Notes: generated by a model from the sequence alone, not told the origin. A stretch of 34,838 nt of DNA from Chloroflexota bacterium (GCA_016865865.1 VGOC01000028.1:1-34838), one strand, 5' to 3'. Numbered from the stretch's first letter, positions 24,827 through 31,959 are shown. Translations and numbers: made by a program.

Positions 24827-24902
24827 TCCTCGGTAGCTCAATCGGCAGAGCGGGCGGCTGTTAACCGCTAGGTTGTAGGTTCGAGTCCTACCCGAGGAGC
24901 CA
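24827..24902 (+). tRNA. tRNA-Asn (anticodon GTT)
   Basis: Acceptor stem TCCTCGG/CCGAGGA, discriminator G and encoded CCA. D-arm GCTC...GAGC; anticodon stem GGCGG/CCGCT with loop CTGTTAA, giving anticodon GTT; T-arm GTAGG-TTCGAGT-CCTAC. 73 nt plus CCA, all arms closed. It marks the left edge of the accessory island and is a plausible integration landmark. Confidence 0.97.
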
Positions 24903-24927
24903 GATGTGGGGGTTTCCCCCGATCAAA

Positions 24928-24957
24928 ACCCAGATATGGGGGTATTCTGGGTCTTTT
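24928..24957 (+). terminator. Terminator after tRNA-Asn
   Basis: Stem ACCCAGA (24928-24934)/TCTGGGT (24946-24952) with loop TATGGGGGTAT, followed by CTTTTT. Confidence 0.75.
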
Positions 24958-24974
24958 TGATTGATCGTGATGTT

Positions 24975-25105
24975 GAACTTGTCGTACATCCTGATCGCAA
25001 CGGGTCCCATTTGATGCCTGATGCGGCTTCCCAGCCAGCGCACATTGAAGCGATTGCCCATCTCTCCTTGGTAGTTGCCATGCAGTTTTCGTCCTAAAAA
25101 AGTGG
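24975..25105 (-). pseudogene. Fragment of a mobile-element-associated protein
   Basis: The minus-strand frame reads FLGRKLHGNYQGEMGNRFNV, then WLGSRIRHQMGPVAIRMYDKF, then loses its character at the tRNA terminator. The G(T/S)RI(K/R)H.MGP..I.MYDKFG pattern is one I associate with a large uncharacterised family common near mobile elements; I cannot name it securely. Only ~43 residues remain with no proper start or end, so this is debris rather than a gene. Its position directly after tRNA-Asn suits an old integration scar. Confidence 0.35.
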
Positions 25106-25222
25106 CAACCCTTCGACAAGGTGCTATGGTTGGCCTTTTTTCACTCTTGACTTTTACCGCACTCTCAGCCGTTTCAGTACAAATGCCTATATAGGCTCGC
25201 AACCTGTATACATACTATTTTG

Positions 25223-25334
25223 GTAACTACTCAGCCAAACGGGGAAGTTCCCGAAAAAAGGGTGTGCGAAGGGGGCTACGCCCCATTCGCACACCCTTTT
25301 TTCGGGCTAATCCGTTCGATGACTGAGCAGTTAC
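25223..25334. repeat. Family A MITE, copy A7
   Basis: A 112-bp element, GTAACTACTCAGCC to GACTGAGCAGTTAC, with a perfect 8-bp direct repeat CTATTTTG at 25215-25222 and 25335-25342. Confidence 0.92.
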
Positions 25335-25342
25335 CTATTTTG

Positions 25343-25666
25343 CATGACATATTATAATACCACAACATCGGACAATCATGTTTGGGTTCTGATGGCGACA
25401 AATCGGTCATCTCCTGTTCATTTTCTCGGTGAGTTGGAGAATATCCAGAAAAGCGGTTTTATGAAGGGAGTTTTCCCTTAACAAGCTGTTTGATCCCCTG
25501 CCGGGCGCCGTCACCGAATACGCCATGGGGCCTTCACAGGCTCTCGCCCTTCACCTGGATACACGGGCGCACGACCCCGGATCATACAAAGCAATTAGGC
25601 TGGCTTTCCCGCTGGGAATGTCGGAATGGCGGAGCGCGGGAAATTACACGAATTTACTCGGAGATA
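25343..25666. other. Gene-free stretch
   Basis: I see no convincing gene, RNA or repeat in 25343-25666. Short open frames (e.g. 25525 on) have no recognisable domain, and one runs straight into repeat B3. Confidence 0.4.
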
Positions 25667-25758
25667 GTATCTTCTCAAAAACTTGGGGGAAGATGGGGGG
25701 TGTGCGGGCGGCTTCGCCGCCCGCACACCCCCCGCCCCCCATATTATTGAGATGATAC
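25667..25758. repeat. Family B hairpin MITE, copy B3
   Basis: 92 bp, GTATCTTCTC to GAGATGATAC, same orientation as B2. No target duplication is visible in its flanks, unlike B1 and B2. Confidence 0.85.
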
Positions 25759-25870
25759 CAGCGTAACCACATTGTAGTGTGGGAAAAACACGGTTATTCT
25801 GAGAATTTTTTCCTGCGAAGTCCCCCAACCTCAGCAACCACCGACTCGCTGCCCCGTGCCAGGTGAAATA

Positions 25871-25948
25871 CCAAACCAAGGGCGAGGGGCGCAAGATCCT
25901 CGAGAAGCGCCACAGCGAGTGGCGCCGCTGGGAGGGGTAGGTGGTGAG
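25871..25948 (+). repeat. Family H palindromic repeat, copy H1
   Basis: Core GGCGAGGGGCGCAAGATCCT then CGAGAAGCGCCACAGCGAGT, ending CGCTGGGAGGGGTAGGTGG. First of seven same-orientation copies that separate toxin-antitoxin modules. Its left CTGCCCTCCCAG end is degenerate. Confidence 0.7.
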
Positions 25949-26084
25949 CACGGGGAAAGGATGGCGGGGCACTGGAAGTACGCGCAGAACAGGGATTGCC
26001 CTTGACAATCGAAACCCGCCAGGTGGAGATCTATGCCTGAACTTCCTCGATTGAGTGGGCGCGAAACCGTTCGGGTTTTTCGAA

Positions 26085-26093
26085 TGCTATAAT
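26085..26093 (+). promoter_or_regulatory. Extended -10 element before hicA copy 1
   Basis: TGCTATAAT seven bases before the ATG at 26100, which would place the transcription start at or next to the start codon (leaderless mRNA). No good -35 is seen, as is usual with an extended -10. Confidence 0.45.
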
Positions 26094-26099
26094 TCGGCT

Positions 26100-26282
26100 A
26101 TGAAGAGGAGTCAGCTTATCAAGCATTTGAAGATCCATGGATCTTACCTGTTACGAGAAGGTAAGCGACACAGCATCTTTCAGAAAGGCAATTTCACGAC
26201 GCAGATTCCGCGCCACAAAGAGATCGTTGATGAATTAGCGCGAAAGATCTGCAAGGATTTAGGTATCCCCTTTGTGAGGTGA
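26100..26282 (+). CDS. hicA: HicA-type mRNA interferase toxin
   Basis: 60 residues: MKRSQLIKHLKIHGSYLLRE, then GKRHSIFQKGN, TQIPRHKEI and LARKICKDLGI. This is the HicA/YcfA double-stranded-RNA-binding-like fold with the catalytic His in the GKRHSIF segment. Family members cleave translated mRNA. The ATG at 26100 is the family start; the longer frame from 26055 lacks homology. hicB follows after a 3-base gap, so this is the classical hicA-hicB order, between repeats H1 and H2. Confidence 0.88.
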   Translation: MKRSQLIKHLKIHGSYLLREGKRHSIFQKGNFTTQIPRHKEIVDELARKICKDLGIPFVR

Positions 26283-26285
26283 ATC

Positions 26286-26513
26286 ATGAAGTATCGAGCG
26301 GTTATCAAATATAGTGAGGGATGGTGGATAGGTTGGTTATTGGATCTGGCCGGTGTGAATGCTCAAGAAAGAACGAAGGAAAAACTCATTGAATCCTTAA
26401 AAGCGGGGGCTCAAGATATGCTTGCGACCCAAGTGCCATTCGAAGCCGATGCAGCAATGGTTGTTGTTGATATACCCACTCCTGGATGGGCTGCAGAACC
26501 TGCCGTAACATGA
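26286..26513 (+). CDS. hicB: HicB-type antitoxin (short form)
   Basis: 75 residues. The HicB core is a partly degraded RNase H-like fold: MKYRAVIKYSEGWWIGWLLD, LAGVNAQERTKEKLIESLKA, GAQDMLATQVP. There is no C-terminal ribbon-helix-helix or HTH DNA-binding domain; the protein ends PGWAAEPAVT. It should neutralise the upstream HicA by direct binding. Confidence 0.85.
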   Translation: MKYRAVIKYSEGWWIGWLLDLAGVNAQERTKEKLIESLKAGAQDMLATQVPFEADAAMVVVDIPTPGWAAEPAVT

Positions 26514-26644
26514 TTGCCTTCTTACGAGAAGGCTCGCAAGATACCCTCCTGCAAAGCAGATTGCTTCTTTGTCAATCGCAAATCGTCAATCGAAAATCCC
26601 CTCATGCCCCCTGTCATCTCCAAGGATGTCTCTTTCACGGTGGA

Positions 26645-26750
26645 GCAGGGCGAGGGGCGCAAGATACAGGAGAAGCACCACCGAGTAGGCCTTCGCGAAG
26701 CACCCTGCGGGACGGCGGCACGCCGCGCCGCTGGGTGGGGCAGGCAGTGA
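26645..26750 (+). repeat. Family H palindromic repeat, copy H2 (with nested palindrome)
   Basis: GGCGAGGGGCGCAAGATACA then GGAGAAGCACCACCG, interrupted by about 35 bases of another palindrome (GCGGGACGGCGGCACGCCGC), then CGCTGGGTGGGGCAGGCAG. Between the two HicAB modules. Confidence 0.65.
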
Positions 26751-26822
26751 GCAGGGGATAGGAAGTAGGGAGTGACGCGAGCAGTAGATGGCAGCATCGA
26801 GCCGCCGGATAGGAGATTTCAA

Positions 26823-27074
26823 ATGGATACACGCGCTGTTCTAATATCGGTTGTTCTTGAAAGTGTTGATGATGGTTATCTTGCGTCTGTGCCGGGAATA
26901 CAGGGCGCCTTTGGCGAAGGTGACACCATCGAAGAAGCTGTTTTCAACTGTGTAGATGTGGTGAAATTGATTGCAGCCTATCGCGCTGAACGAGGGGAAA
27001 ATCTGGGCTTCAACGAGATCGAGATGACGCCAGAGACTCGAATGACAGTAGCCATTCCGGTTGGAGTGGCCTGA
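26823..27074 (+). CDS. hicB: HicB-type antitoxin
   Basis: 83 residues from the ATG at 26823 with AGGAG seven bases upstream. MDTRAVLISVVLESVDDGYL, ASVPGIQGAFGEGDTIEEAV, NCVDVVKLIAAYRAERGE: the HicB core. The C-terminal IEMTPETRMTVAIPV extension is typical of the hicB-first type. Gene order is hicB-hicA, reverse of the module at 26.1 kb, so the two modules come from different lineages. One base separates its stop codon from the next ATG. Confidence 0.88.
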   Translation: MDTRAVLISVVLESVDDGYLASVPGIQGAFGEGDTIEEAVFNCVDVVKLIAAYRAERGENLGFNEIEMTPETRMTVAIPVGVA

Positions 27075-27075
27075 G

Positions 27076-27303
27076 ATGACTGAATTGCGGGAATTGAGTT
27101 ATCGAGAGGTTGTGCGGAGATTGAGCAAACTGGGATTCCGCTTCTATCGTCAAGGGAAAGGATCCCACGAACTATGGGTTCGGGACTCCGATGGCCGGGC
27201 CATGCCTGTGCCACGCCACCAAGGCAAGAACATTCGCAAAGGAACAATACGGGCAATCATTCGTGAAGTCGGCGTCAGTGTTACGGAGTTTATGGATTCT
27301 TGA
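27076..27303 (+). CDS. hicA: HicA-type mRNA interferase toxin
   Basis: 75 residues: MTELRELSYREVVRRLSKLG, then FRFYRQGKGSHELWVRDSDG, AMPVPRHQGKNIRKGTIRAI and VGVSVTEFMDS. The catalytic His is in GSHELW, and the closing helix is as in HicA. The start at 27076 has GGAG at 27063. An upstream ORF start at 27061 overlaps hicB and is less likely. Repeat H3 begins 13 bases after the stop. Confidence 0.9.
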   Translation: MTELRELSYREVVRRLSKLGFRFYRQGKGSHELWVRDSDGRAMPVPRHQGKNIRKGTIRAIIREVGVSVTEFMDS

Positions 27304-27315
27304 TTTTCATCTTGG

Positions 27316-27376
27316 CCTGCCCTCCAAGGGCGAGGGGCGCAAGATCCTCGAGAAGCGCCACGGCATGTGGCACCGC
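27316..27376 (+). repeat. Family H palindromic repeat, copy H3 (right end missing)
   Basis: CCTGCCCTCCAAGGGCGAGG then AAGATCCTCGAGAAGCGCCA and CGGCATGTGGCACCGC; the CTGGGAGGGGCAGG arm is absent. Immediately downstream of hicA copy 2. Confidence 0.7.
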
Positions 27377-27576
27377 CTTCTCTTGTTGAGTTTTTGCAGT
27401 GAACACATTGCATCAAGCCGGAGAGAAAGGAATTCGTGGAGGCCGTCAGCCGATTGCAGGGGATAATGGAAGAAGGCGGAGAATAATGCACGTGTCTGAG
27501 AGCTATTCCGCCACGCGTGAGGAACTGGCCAAACAGGTCAGTAACTTCTCGGCCCTCCCCCGCCCAGCGATCCATC

Positions 27577-27672
27577 GCAGGGCTGATCTGCGAAGCCGGA
27601 TAAATCCGACTGCCGTCAGCAGTTGGCTTCAGCCAACCTCAGATTTCAGCCGGGGAATTCATTCCCTGCTGG
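27577..27672. repeat. Cluster of small palindromes
   Basis: Three adjacent hairpins: GGCTGATCTGCGAAGCCGGA, AGTTGGCTTCAGCCAACCT and GGGGAATTCATTCCCTG. They lie between undefined sequence and the Wzz-like remnant. Confidence 0.45.
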
Positions 27673-27800
27673 CGGTCGTGGCCGGCAAGCTGCTGGCCGC
27701 CGGGGCGGTCTACGCGCTGGACAGCCTGGACGACACGGTCAATAATCCCGAGGAGCTGCGCCGCCGCTTCGACCTGGCCAACCAAAAACAGGAAGCCGCC
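27640..27800 (+). pseudogene. Wzz/chain-length-determinant-like remnant
   Basis: The plus frame reads HSLLAVVAGKLLAAGAVYAL, DSLDDTVNNPEELRRRFDLA. This is the second membrane helix and the following (L)DDT(V/I)..PE(E/D)L.R motif typical of the C-terminal end of Wzz-type exopolysaccharide chain-length regulators and associated kinases. Nothing upstream continues the family. It fits a former polysaccharide locus that also included the nucleotide-sugar dehydrogenase at 33.4 kb. No functional start or ribosome-binding site is seen. Confidence 0.4.
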
Positions 27801-27828
27801 AAAGGCGCAACGCAGCAGGCCACTCGTA

Positions 27829-28551
27829 TTACAGAAATCTTTCGATCTCCCTCTCGAGATGCGCGGAAAAATCCCGAATGACCGCCCAGTGGCTTTTGGG
27901 TAGAAACTCTCTCAGTTCTTTCTCGAAATTGATGTTGGATTGTTTCAACGTTTCCATTGCCTGTGACAGGACATCTTTTTTTCGAGTTGGGAGCAGGTTC
28001 GCCCGGAGGATAAAATAGAGGTCGTAGAAATCTCGAGCTTTCCTTCGCGTGAGAAGCGCCTGAATCTTCTCGTCCACGAGCTGTTCCCGCATCAGGGCGA
28101 TGATCGTATACGACGGGATGAAATCAGAAGCAATCGTCACCGCCTCCCCCGCCTTTTCTCCTTCTCGAAGGGAAATCTCGGTCTGAATCGAAACCGGGCT
28201 GTGATCTTCGGTGCGGAAGGAAATGATGGACAGATACTCCCCGCTCGTTTTCTTCGATTCTTCCACTTTGGGAGTGATATTCTCCCGGCTGATGGCTACC
28301 AGCGCCTCCAGCACCGCTTCTTCGATAGCGTGAAACTCGCTCACAGAAGAGCTGAAGTCGAGGTCTTCCGAAAAACGAGGGCTATTATATAGGACCCTCA
28401 GCGCCGTGCCACCTTTGAAATAGACCTGGTCCGTCTGCGGCTGTTGGTAGAAATACGACAAGAACAAATGCTGAAAGTATTCCCGCCTCAGGTTGAGTTC
28501 TGTTGTCTGGAGTTTGGTGGCAAGCGACTTGAGGGCTTCATCGGCGATCAT
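27829..28551 (-). CDS. abiEii: AbiEii-type nucleotidyltransferase toxin
   Basis: 240 residues, DNA polymerase beta-like nucleotidyltransferase (AbiEii/AbiGii family) with KGGTALRVLYNSPRFSEDLD: the GG/S-x-D-x-D catalytic site is SEDLDF. RRKARDFYDLYFILR in the C-terminal half is the second conserved block. Toxins of this type use nucleotide transfer to RNA and give phage abortive infection or stasis. It is translationally coupled to abiEi through a 4-base overlap (28548-28551). The only minus-strand TA pair in the island. Confidence 0.9.
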   Translation of the reverse strand: MIADEALKSLATKLQTTELNLRREYFQHLFLSYFYQQPQTDQVYFKGGTALRVLYNSPRFSEDLDFSSSVSEFHAIEEAVLEALVAISRENITPKVEESKKTSGEYLSIISFRTEDHSPVSIQTEISLREGEKAGEAVTIASDFIPSYTIIALMREQLVDEKIQALLTRRKARDFYDLYFILRANLLPTRKKDVLSQAMETLKQSNINFEKELREFLPKSHWAVIRDFSAHLEREIERFL

Positions 28552-29144
28552 AAAATCTCCTTGAGTAGATTATCCAGACCTTTTCTTTGATACAGGCTGG
28601 CATAATGTTGGGCTCTTTTTGCGTCCAGGGTGTATGTGTTCAGGCGATCGTTTTTGGGTTTCTTGCCCAGAGAGACGAAGTAGAGATAATCCACCAGGGC
28701 CTTTTCCGGCTCCGCTATCAGGATCGTTCGTCCTCTTCTCTTGATCGGGACGTAACCGGCAAAGGCTTCTTTCTTGATCGTAAAGTAGGAAAAGGTCCTT
28801 TCTTCCACCTCGAAGGTGCGTGTCGGCTGGGTGGTGACCGAAGTAATGGAGTAGATCATTTCCATCAGGATATTATGAGTTCCCAGCGCATATTCGAGGG
28901 AGATGTAGGAAGGCCGGTAGAGCAGGTTCGCTATTTCCTCCTCGGGAGGCAGATCGCTTTTCAATGTGTACAGCCCTTTTTTCAGCCGCAAAAATAACCC
29001 GCCGCGCGTGTATTCTTCCAGGAAATATTTTGTCCTGGAGGGGGTGGATCGGAAAATTCGCTGAAAATCCTGGGGCGTAAAGATGATCGCACCCCTTTCA
29101 AGGAGTTCCTGACGAACGGGAATGGGTTTCAATAAAGCGTACAT
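28548..29144 (-). CDS. abiEi: AbiEi-type antitoxin
   Basis: 198 residues. The N-terminal winged-helix domain (~10-60: ERGAIIFTPQDFQRIFRSTP, YTRGGLFLRLKKGLYTLKSD) binds the operon promoter in related systems. The C-terminal antitoxin domain contains SYISLEYALGTHNIL and ILIAEPEKALVDYLYF. First gene of the pair, with a plausible promoter just upstream. In the known type IV mechanism the antitoxin represses and opposes the toxin. Confidence 0.87.
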   Translation of the reverse strand: MYALLKPIPVRQELLERGAIIFTPQDFQRIFRSTPSRTKYFLEEYTRGGLFLRLKKGLYTLKSDLPPEEEIANLLYRPSYISLEYALGTHNILMEMIYSITSVTTQPTRTFEVEERTFSYFTIKKEAFAGYVPIKRRGRTILIAEPEKALVDYLYFVSLGKKPKNDRLNTYTLDAKRAQHYASLYQRKGLDNLLKEIL

Positions 29145-29164
29145 TTTTACTCTTTTCTGAAATC

Positions 29165-29194
29165 ATTATATCATGAGAAAGCGCCAATCGTAAA
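29165..29194 (-). promoter_or_regulatory. Candidate promoter of the abiE operon
   Basis: On the minus strand TTTACG, 18 bp, TATAAT (TATAAT is the complement of 29165-29170), about 20 bases upstream of the abiEi ATG. Confidence 0.45.
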
Positions 29195-29330
29195 TCGAGA
29201 AATGGCAGCGCCTTCTGTCTCACTTTCCAGAGGGGTCACTATGCCAAAACGTCGTTCTACGCTTATTGGAATGAAGAACCGCCGCCGCCAGATGACTCTG
29301 CTCATGTTGGGCGCGGACCTGATGGGCTTC

Positions 29331-29850
29331 TGATCGGTTTCGATCCGCCCGGGGACGGGCTCCCGATCGGTTAGCCCAAAAAAAATCCAAGACCCGTCCG
29401 CGGGGCCCAAAGATCCAAGACCCGTCCGCGGGTCGCCCGGGGACGGGCTCCTGATCGGTTAGCCCAAAAAAGATCCAAGACCCGTCCGCGGGTCGCCCGG
29501 GGACGGGCTCCTGATCGGTTAGCCCAAAAAAGATCCAAGACCCGTCCGCGGGTCGCCCGGGGACGGGCTTCTGATCGGTTAGCCCAAAAAAGATCCAAGA
29601 CCCATCCGCGGGTCGCCCGGGGACGGGCTCCTGATCGGTTAGCCCAAAAAAGATCCAAGACCCATCCGCGGGTCGCCCGGGGACGGGCTCCTGATCGGTT
29701 TCGATCCGCCCGGGGACGGGCTTCTGATCGGTTAGCCCAAAAAAGATCCAAGACCCGTCCGCGGGGCCCAAAAAAGATCCAAGACCCGTCCGCGGGTCGC
29801 CCGGGGACGGGCTCCTGATCGGTTTCGTGAGACGGGCGCCTGATCGGTTT
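29331..29850. repeat. 60-bp tandem repeat array related to family C
   Basis: Five near-perfect 60-bp units (GATCCAAGACCCGTCCGCGG, GTCGCCCGGGGACGGGCTCC, TGATCGGTTAGCCCAAAAAA) flanked by partial units that have lost internal blocks. Each unit carries an imperfect palindrome (GACCCGTCC/GGGGACGGGCTC). The period is a multiple of 3, so open frames across it (PVPGRPADGSWIFFGLTDQE) are not evidence of coding. There are no spacers, so it is not a CRISPR array. Confidence 0.9.
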
Positions 29851-29897
29851 CGATCCATATTTGCGAGCTTGCACGGCGAACGGGTCATCTGCAGCGC

Positions 29898-30167
29898 TTG
29901 ATCGTCTTTGGCAGTTATGTTACAAACGAGCCGGAACCGAACGATGTGGATGTGATCCTGGTGATGGGAGACTCATTTCGTTTAGAAGGGTGTCCACCCG
30001 AGTCACGTGGATTATTCGATCATGCCATCGCACAAGCCAGGTATGGCGCCAGCATATTCTGGGTACGCCCCCAATTGATACTCGGCGAGAGTTTGGATAG
30101 TTTCGTGGCTCACTGGCAACTCAAACGGGATGGCTCACTGCGCGGCATTGTGGAGGTGGTAATATGA
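29898..30167 (+). CDS. Minimal nucleotidyltransferase, N-terminally truncated (DUF6932-like)
   Basis: About 89 residues from a TTG. LIVFGSYVTNEPEPNDVDVI has the GS...DxD nucleotidyltransferase signature; FDHAIAQARYGASIFWV and SLDSFVAHWQLKRDGSLRGI match the rest of this small family, usually ~120-140 residues. The in-frame sequence ELARRTGHLQRL just upstream belongs to the protein, but the frame stops at 29841 in the tandem array and no ATG is present. The first ~25 residues therefore seem lost. It overlaps its partner by 4 bases (30164). Toxin-like MNT half of a TA-like pair (inferred); likely impaired. Confidence 0.7.
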   Translation: MIVFGSYVTNEPEPNDVDVILVMGDSFRLEGCPPESRGLFDHAIAQARYGASIFWVRPQLILGESLDSFVAHWQLKRDGSLRGIVEVVI

Positions 30168-30373
30168 TCAGGGACGAACAAGAACTCAAGGTAACCCAAG
30201 AACGGATTGGTTATTTCCAGCAGTTGCTAATGCGTTTACGCCAAACTGCCCGGCCGGAGGAATTCCAGGCGGTAAGCGGGGGTTACCGACTCGAGATCGA
30301 GCGGATGCAAGCCGAGGTCCTGGAATACTTAACCTTCCCGGTGATACTCGAAACGGAACTAGCCCAGGCTTGA
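30164..30373 (+). CDS. Partner protein of the minimal nucleotidyltransferase
   Basis: 69 residues, predicted mostly helical: MIRDEQELKVTQERIGYFQQ, LLMRLRQTARPEEFQAVSGG, EIERMQAEVLEYL. Small proteins of this look regularly accompany DUF6932-type nucleotidyltransferases and have antitoxin or helix-turn-helix-like partner roles, but the function is unproven. Translationally coupled by an ATGA overlap to the gene before it. Confidence 0.7.
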   Translation: MIRDEQELKVTQERIGYFQQLLMRLRQTARPEEFQAVSGGYRLEIERMQAEVLEYLTFPVILETELAQA

Positions 30374-30423
30374 GCCAAGGGTCCCCCCCTACCAGATACC
30401 GTTTCACAATGTCAACGCCATGA

Positions 30424-30465
30424 AAGACGCGGCGGCTGATCGGCTGGGAGCCGCGCGTCTTCTTT
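30424..30465 (+). terminator. Terminator-like inverted repeat
   Basis: AAGACGCGGCGGCT (30424-30437) pairs with AGCCGCGCGTCTT (30449-30461) with one bulged base, followed by CTTT. 50 bases after the nucleotidyltransferase partner gene. Confidence 0.4.
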
Positions 30466-30508
30466 GGCGACCGGGTCAAGGTGATTGTGGATGCGGGCCC
30501 TTCGGTAA

Positions 30509-30552
30509 CCCTTCGACGGAGTTTACGCTGAGCGAAGTCGAAGTGCTCAGGG
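30509..30552. repeat. CCCTTCGAC...GCTCAGGG palindromic repeat
   Basis: ACCCTTCGACGGAGTTTACG then CTGAGCGAAGTCGAAGTGCT and CAGGGG. A 21-bp relative is inserted in the dehydrogenase gene at 34168. Confidence 0.55.
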
Positions 30553-30583
30553 GAACACTCAGGGCAAGTATGGAGCTGATCGG

Positions 30584-30664
30584 CCTGCCACCCAAGGGCG
30601 AGAGGCGCAAGATCCTGGAGAAGCACCACGGCATGTGGCACCGCTGGGAGGGGCAGGTGGTGAG
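30584..30664 (+). repeat. Family H palindromic repeat, copy H4
   Basis: CCTGCCACCCAAGGGCGAGA then AAGATCCTGGAGAAGCACCA, CGCTGGGAGGGGCAGGTGG. Left border of the duplicated DUF433/DUF5615 unit. Confidence 0.75.
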
Positions 30665-30750
30665 TATGGGGTAGAATATGGGGGAGCGGCACGGTCGGTT
30701 GATGTGTGGTAGAAATTGGCCATGAATCCATTGGAAAGGATGAGTTCGTT

Positions 30751-30987
30751 ATGTTGGATCTGATGCAGCGAATAACCTTCGATCAACAGGTTTTGGGCGG
30801 TAAGCCAGTAATCCGTGGTTTACGTATTTCAGTGGAGATGATCCTGGAACTGTTGGCTAAAGGAGCCACCCGCATGGAGATACTGGAGGATTTCCCCGTA
30901 CTCGAAGAGGAGGATATCCAAGCGGCTCTATCGTATGCCCAGCATTTGATTGCTGGTGAAGTTGTTTACGATCGGATTGCAGCATAG
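30751..30987 (+). CDS. DUF433-family antitoxin, copy 1
   Basis: 78 residues: MLDLMQRITFDQQVLGGKPV, IRGLRISVEMILELLAKGAT, MEILEDFPVLEEEDIQAALS. This is the DUF433 winged-helix with the GGKP.IRG.R signature, typically the antitoxin upstream of a DUF5615 PIN-like toxin. The frame is open to a GTG at 30706, and the extra residues are also present in the copy at 32975, so the longer start (MVEIGHESIGKDEFV) cannot be excluded. The toxin gene starts at the base after its stop codon. Confidence 0.88.
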   Translation: MLDLMQRITFDQQVLGGKPVIRGLRISVEMILELLAKGATRMEILEDFPVLEEEDIQAALSYAQHLIAGEVVYDRIAA

Positions 30988-31347
30988 ATGAAATTTCTGC
31001 TGGATGTCAATGCGAGTGGCGCATTGGCGCGTTGGTTGTTGGATCATTGCCATGATGTGCTTCTGGTCGAAGATGTTGATCCAAGAATGGGAGACAACGA
31101 AGTCTTGGAATGGGCGGTGAGGGAAAGTCGCATTATTGTCACTACAGATCAAGACTTCGAAGAATTGATCTGGCGGGAAGCGAAACAGCACAAAGGATTA
31201 TTACGCATCGAGAACTTGCCTCGTGTGGAACGTCTTTCGTTGATGGAATATATTCTGAACAACCATAGCCAAGAATTGGCATCGGGGGCTATCATAATCG
31301 CCTCTGGCCGTAAAATTCGCATTCGAAAGCCATTCGAGGGTGGTTGA
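30988..31347 (+). CDS. DUF5615 PIN-like toxin, copy 1
   Basis: 119 residues: MKFLLDVNASGALARWLLDH (acidic strand with Asp6/Asn8), VEDVDPRMGDNEVLEWAVRE, RIIVTTDQDFEELIW (conserved D.DF) and a C-terminal SGAIIIASGRKIRIRKP. PIN-like fold, probable ribonuclease, neutralised by the DUF433 protein encoded just before. Intact here; the third module (33212) has lost most of this gene. Confidence 0.88.
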   Translation: MKFLLDVNASGALARWLLDHCHDVLLVEDVDPRMGDNEVLEWAVRESRIIVTTDQDFEELIWREAKQHKGLLRIENLPRVERLSLMEYILNNHSQELASGAIIIASGRKIRIRKPFEGG

Positions 31348-31383
31348 TTTCGCCTGGCCTCGCCTCCTTGATGAGTGGATTGG

Positions 31384-31460
31384 CCTTGCCCTCCCAGGGT
31401 GAGGGGCGCAAGATATTGGAGAAGCACCACGGCAAGTGACGCCGCTGGGAGGGGCAGGTG
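31384..31460 (+). repeat. Family H palindromic repeat, copy H5
   Basis: CCTTGCCCTCCCAGGGTGAG then AAGATATTGGAGAAGCACCA, CGCTGGGAGGGGCAGGTGG. Right border of the duplicated unit. Confidence 0.75.
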
Positions 31461-31464
31461 GGGG

Positions 31465-31535
31465 GGTGGGGATTGCGGATTGGGGATTGGAGATTGCAGA
31501 TTGCAGATTGCAGATTGGAGATTGCAGATTGGGAA
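31465..31535. repeat. GATTGCAGATTGGAGATT stutter
   Basis: Nine or so imperfect ATTGCAGATTGG units, intergenic. Related units are read in frame inside mfd. Confidence 0.65.
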
Positions 31536-31634
31536 GCGAGTGTGAGGTATGGTTCTCTGGGTGGTGAGAACAGTAATGGTGCATGGTAAAATCGAGGAAC
31601 CTTTGGATAATGTGCAAGAAAGCGAGCAGGAAAA

Positions 31635-31955
31635 ATGTCTACCTTGATAGAGCCTCTTGTTAGACGGAATATCTTCTCCTCAGAGAACGAGGCGATCCAG
31701 GAACTTGTCCGTGAGTACGTGATGCGGCAGGTCAATGGGTTGCAAAAAGAAGTTCGCCAAATGGAACATAAGTACGGGTTGAATTTTCAACAGTTCGAGA
31801 AATTCCTTCATGAGCGATCTGCTTTATTGATTAGTAGTGATCTTTCTACGGAACAACGCCAGTCTTTGAGTCGTTCCGTGATGGAAGAAGAGGATGACTG
31901 GCTTGAATGGAAAGCCGCCCGGGAAATGCTGGAAAACTGGCTGGGGTTGCGCTAA
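31635..31955 (+). CDS. Orphan antitoxin-like acidic helical protein
   Basis: 106 residues: MSTLIEPLVRRNIFSSENEA, IQELVREYVMRQVNGLQKEV, KYGLNFQQFEKFLHERSALL, MEEEDDWLEWKAAREMLENW. Almost all-helical and acidic, with a heptad-like middle. It resembles small antitoxins that precede DUF6516/TumE-type toxins, but that is memory-based and uncertain. No toxin follows: repeat D2 starts five bases after its stop codon, with an 8-base direct repeat spanning the stop, so the partner was probably lost. Confidence 0.6.
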   Translation: MSTLIEPLVRRNIFSSENEAIQELVREYVMRQVNGLQKEVRQMEHKYGLNFQQFEKFLHERSALLISSDLSTEQRQSLSRSVMEEEDDWLEWKAAREMLENWLGLR

Positions 31956-31959
31956 GAGA

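Noticed and set aside
29331-29850. CRISPR array
   Set aside because: The whole 60-bp unit repeats with no unique spacers, and there are no cas genes in the window.
29220-29888. Minus-strand open frame of 222 codons with repeats like PADGSWIFFGLTDQEPVPGR
   Set aside because: The 60-bp period keeps several frames open at once; a second minus frame is also open, there is no ribosome-binding site, and the DNA is related to non-coding repeat C.
30584-30674. H repeat as a coding gene end (KILEKHHGMWHRWEGQVV)
   Set aside because: Some copies are open in this frame, but H5 has a stop and H2 and H3 are interrupted or truncated. No start or upstream domain is shared, so I treat H as a repeat; a coding origin remains possible.
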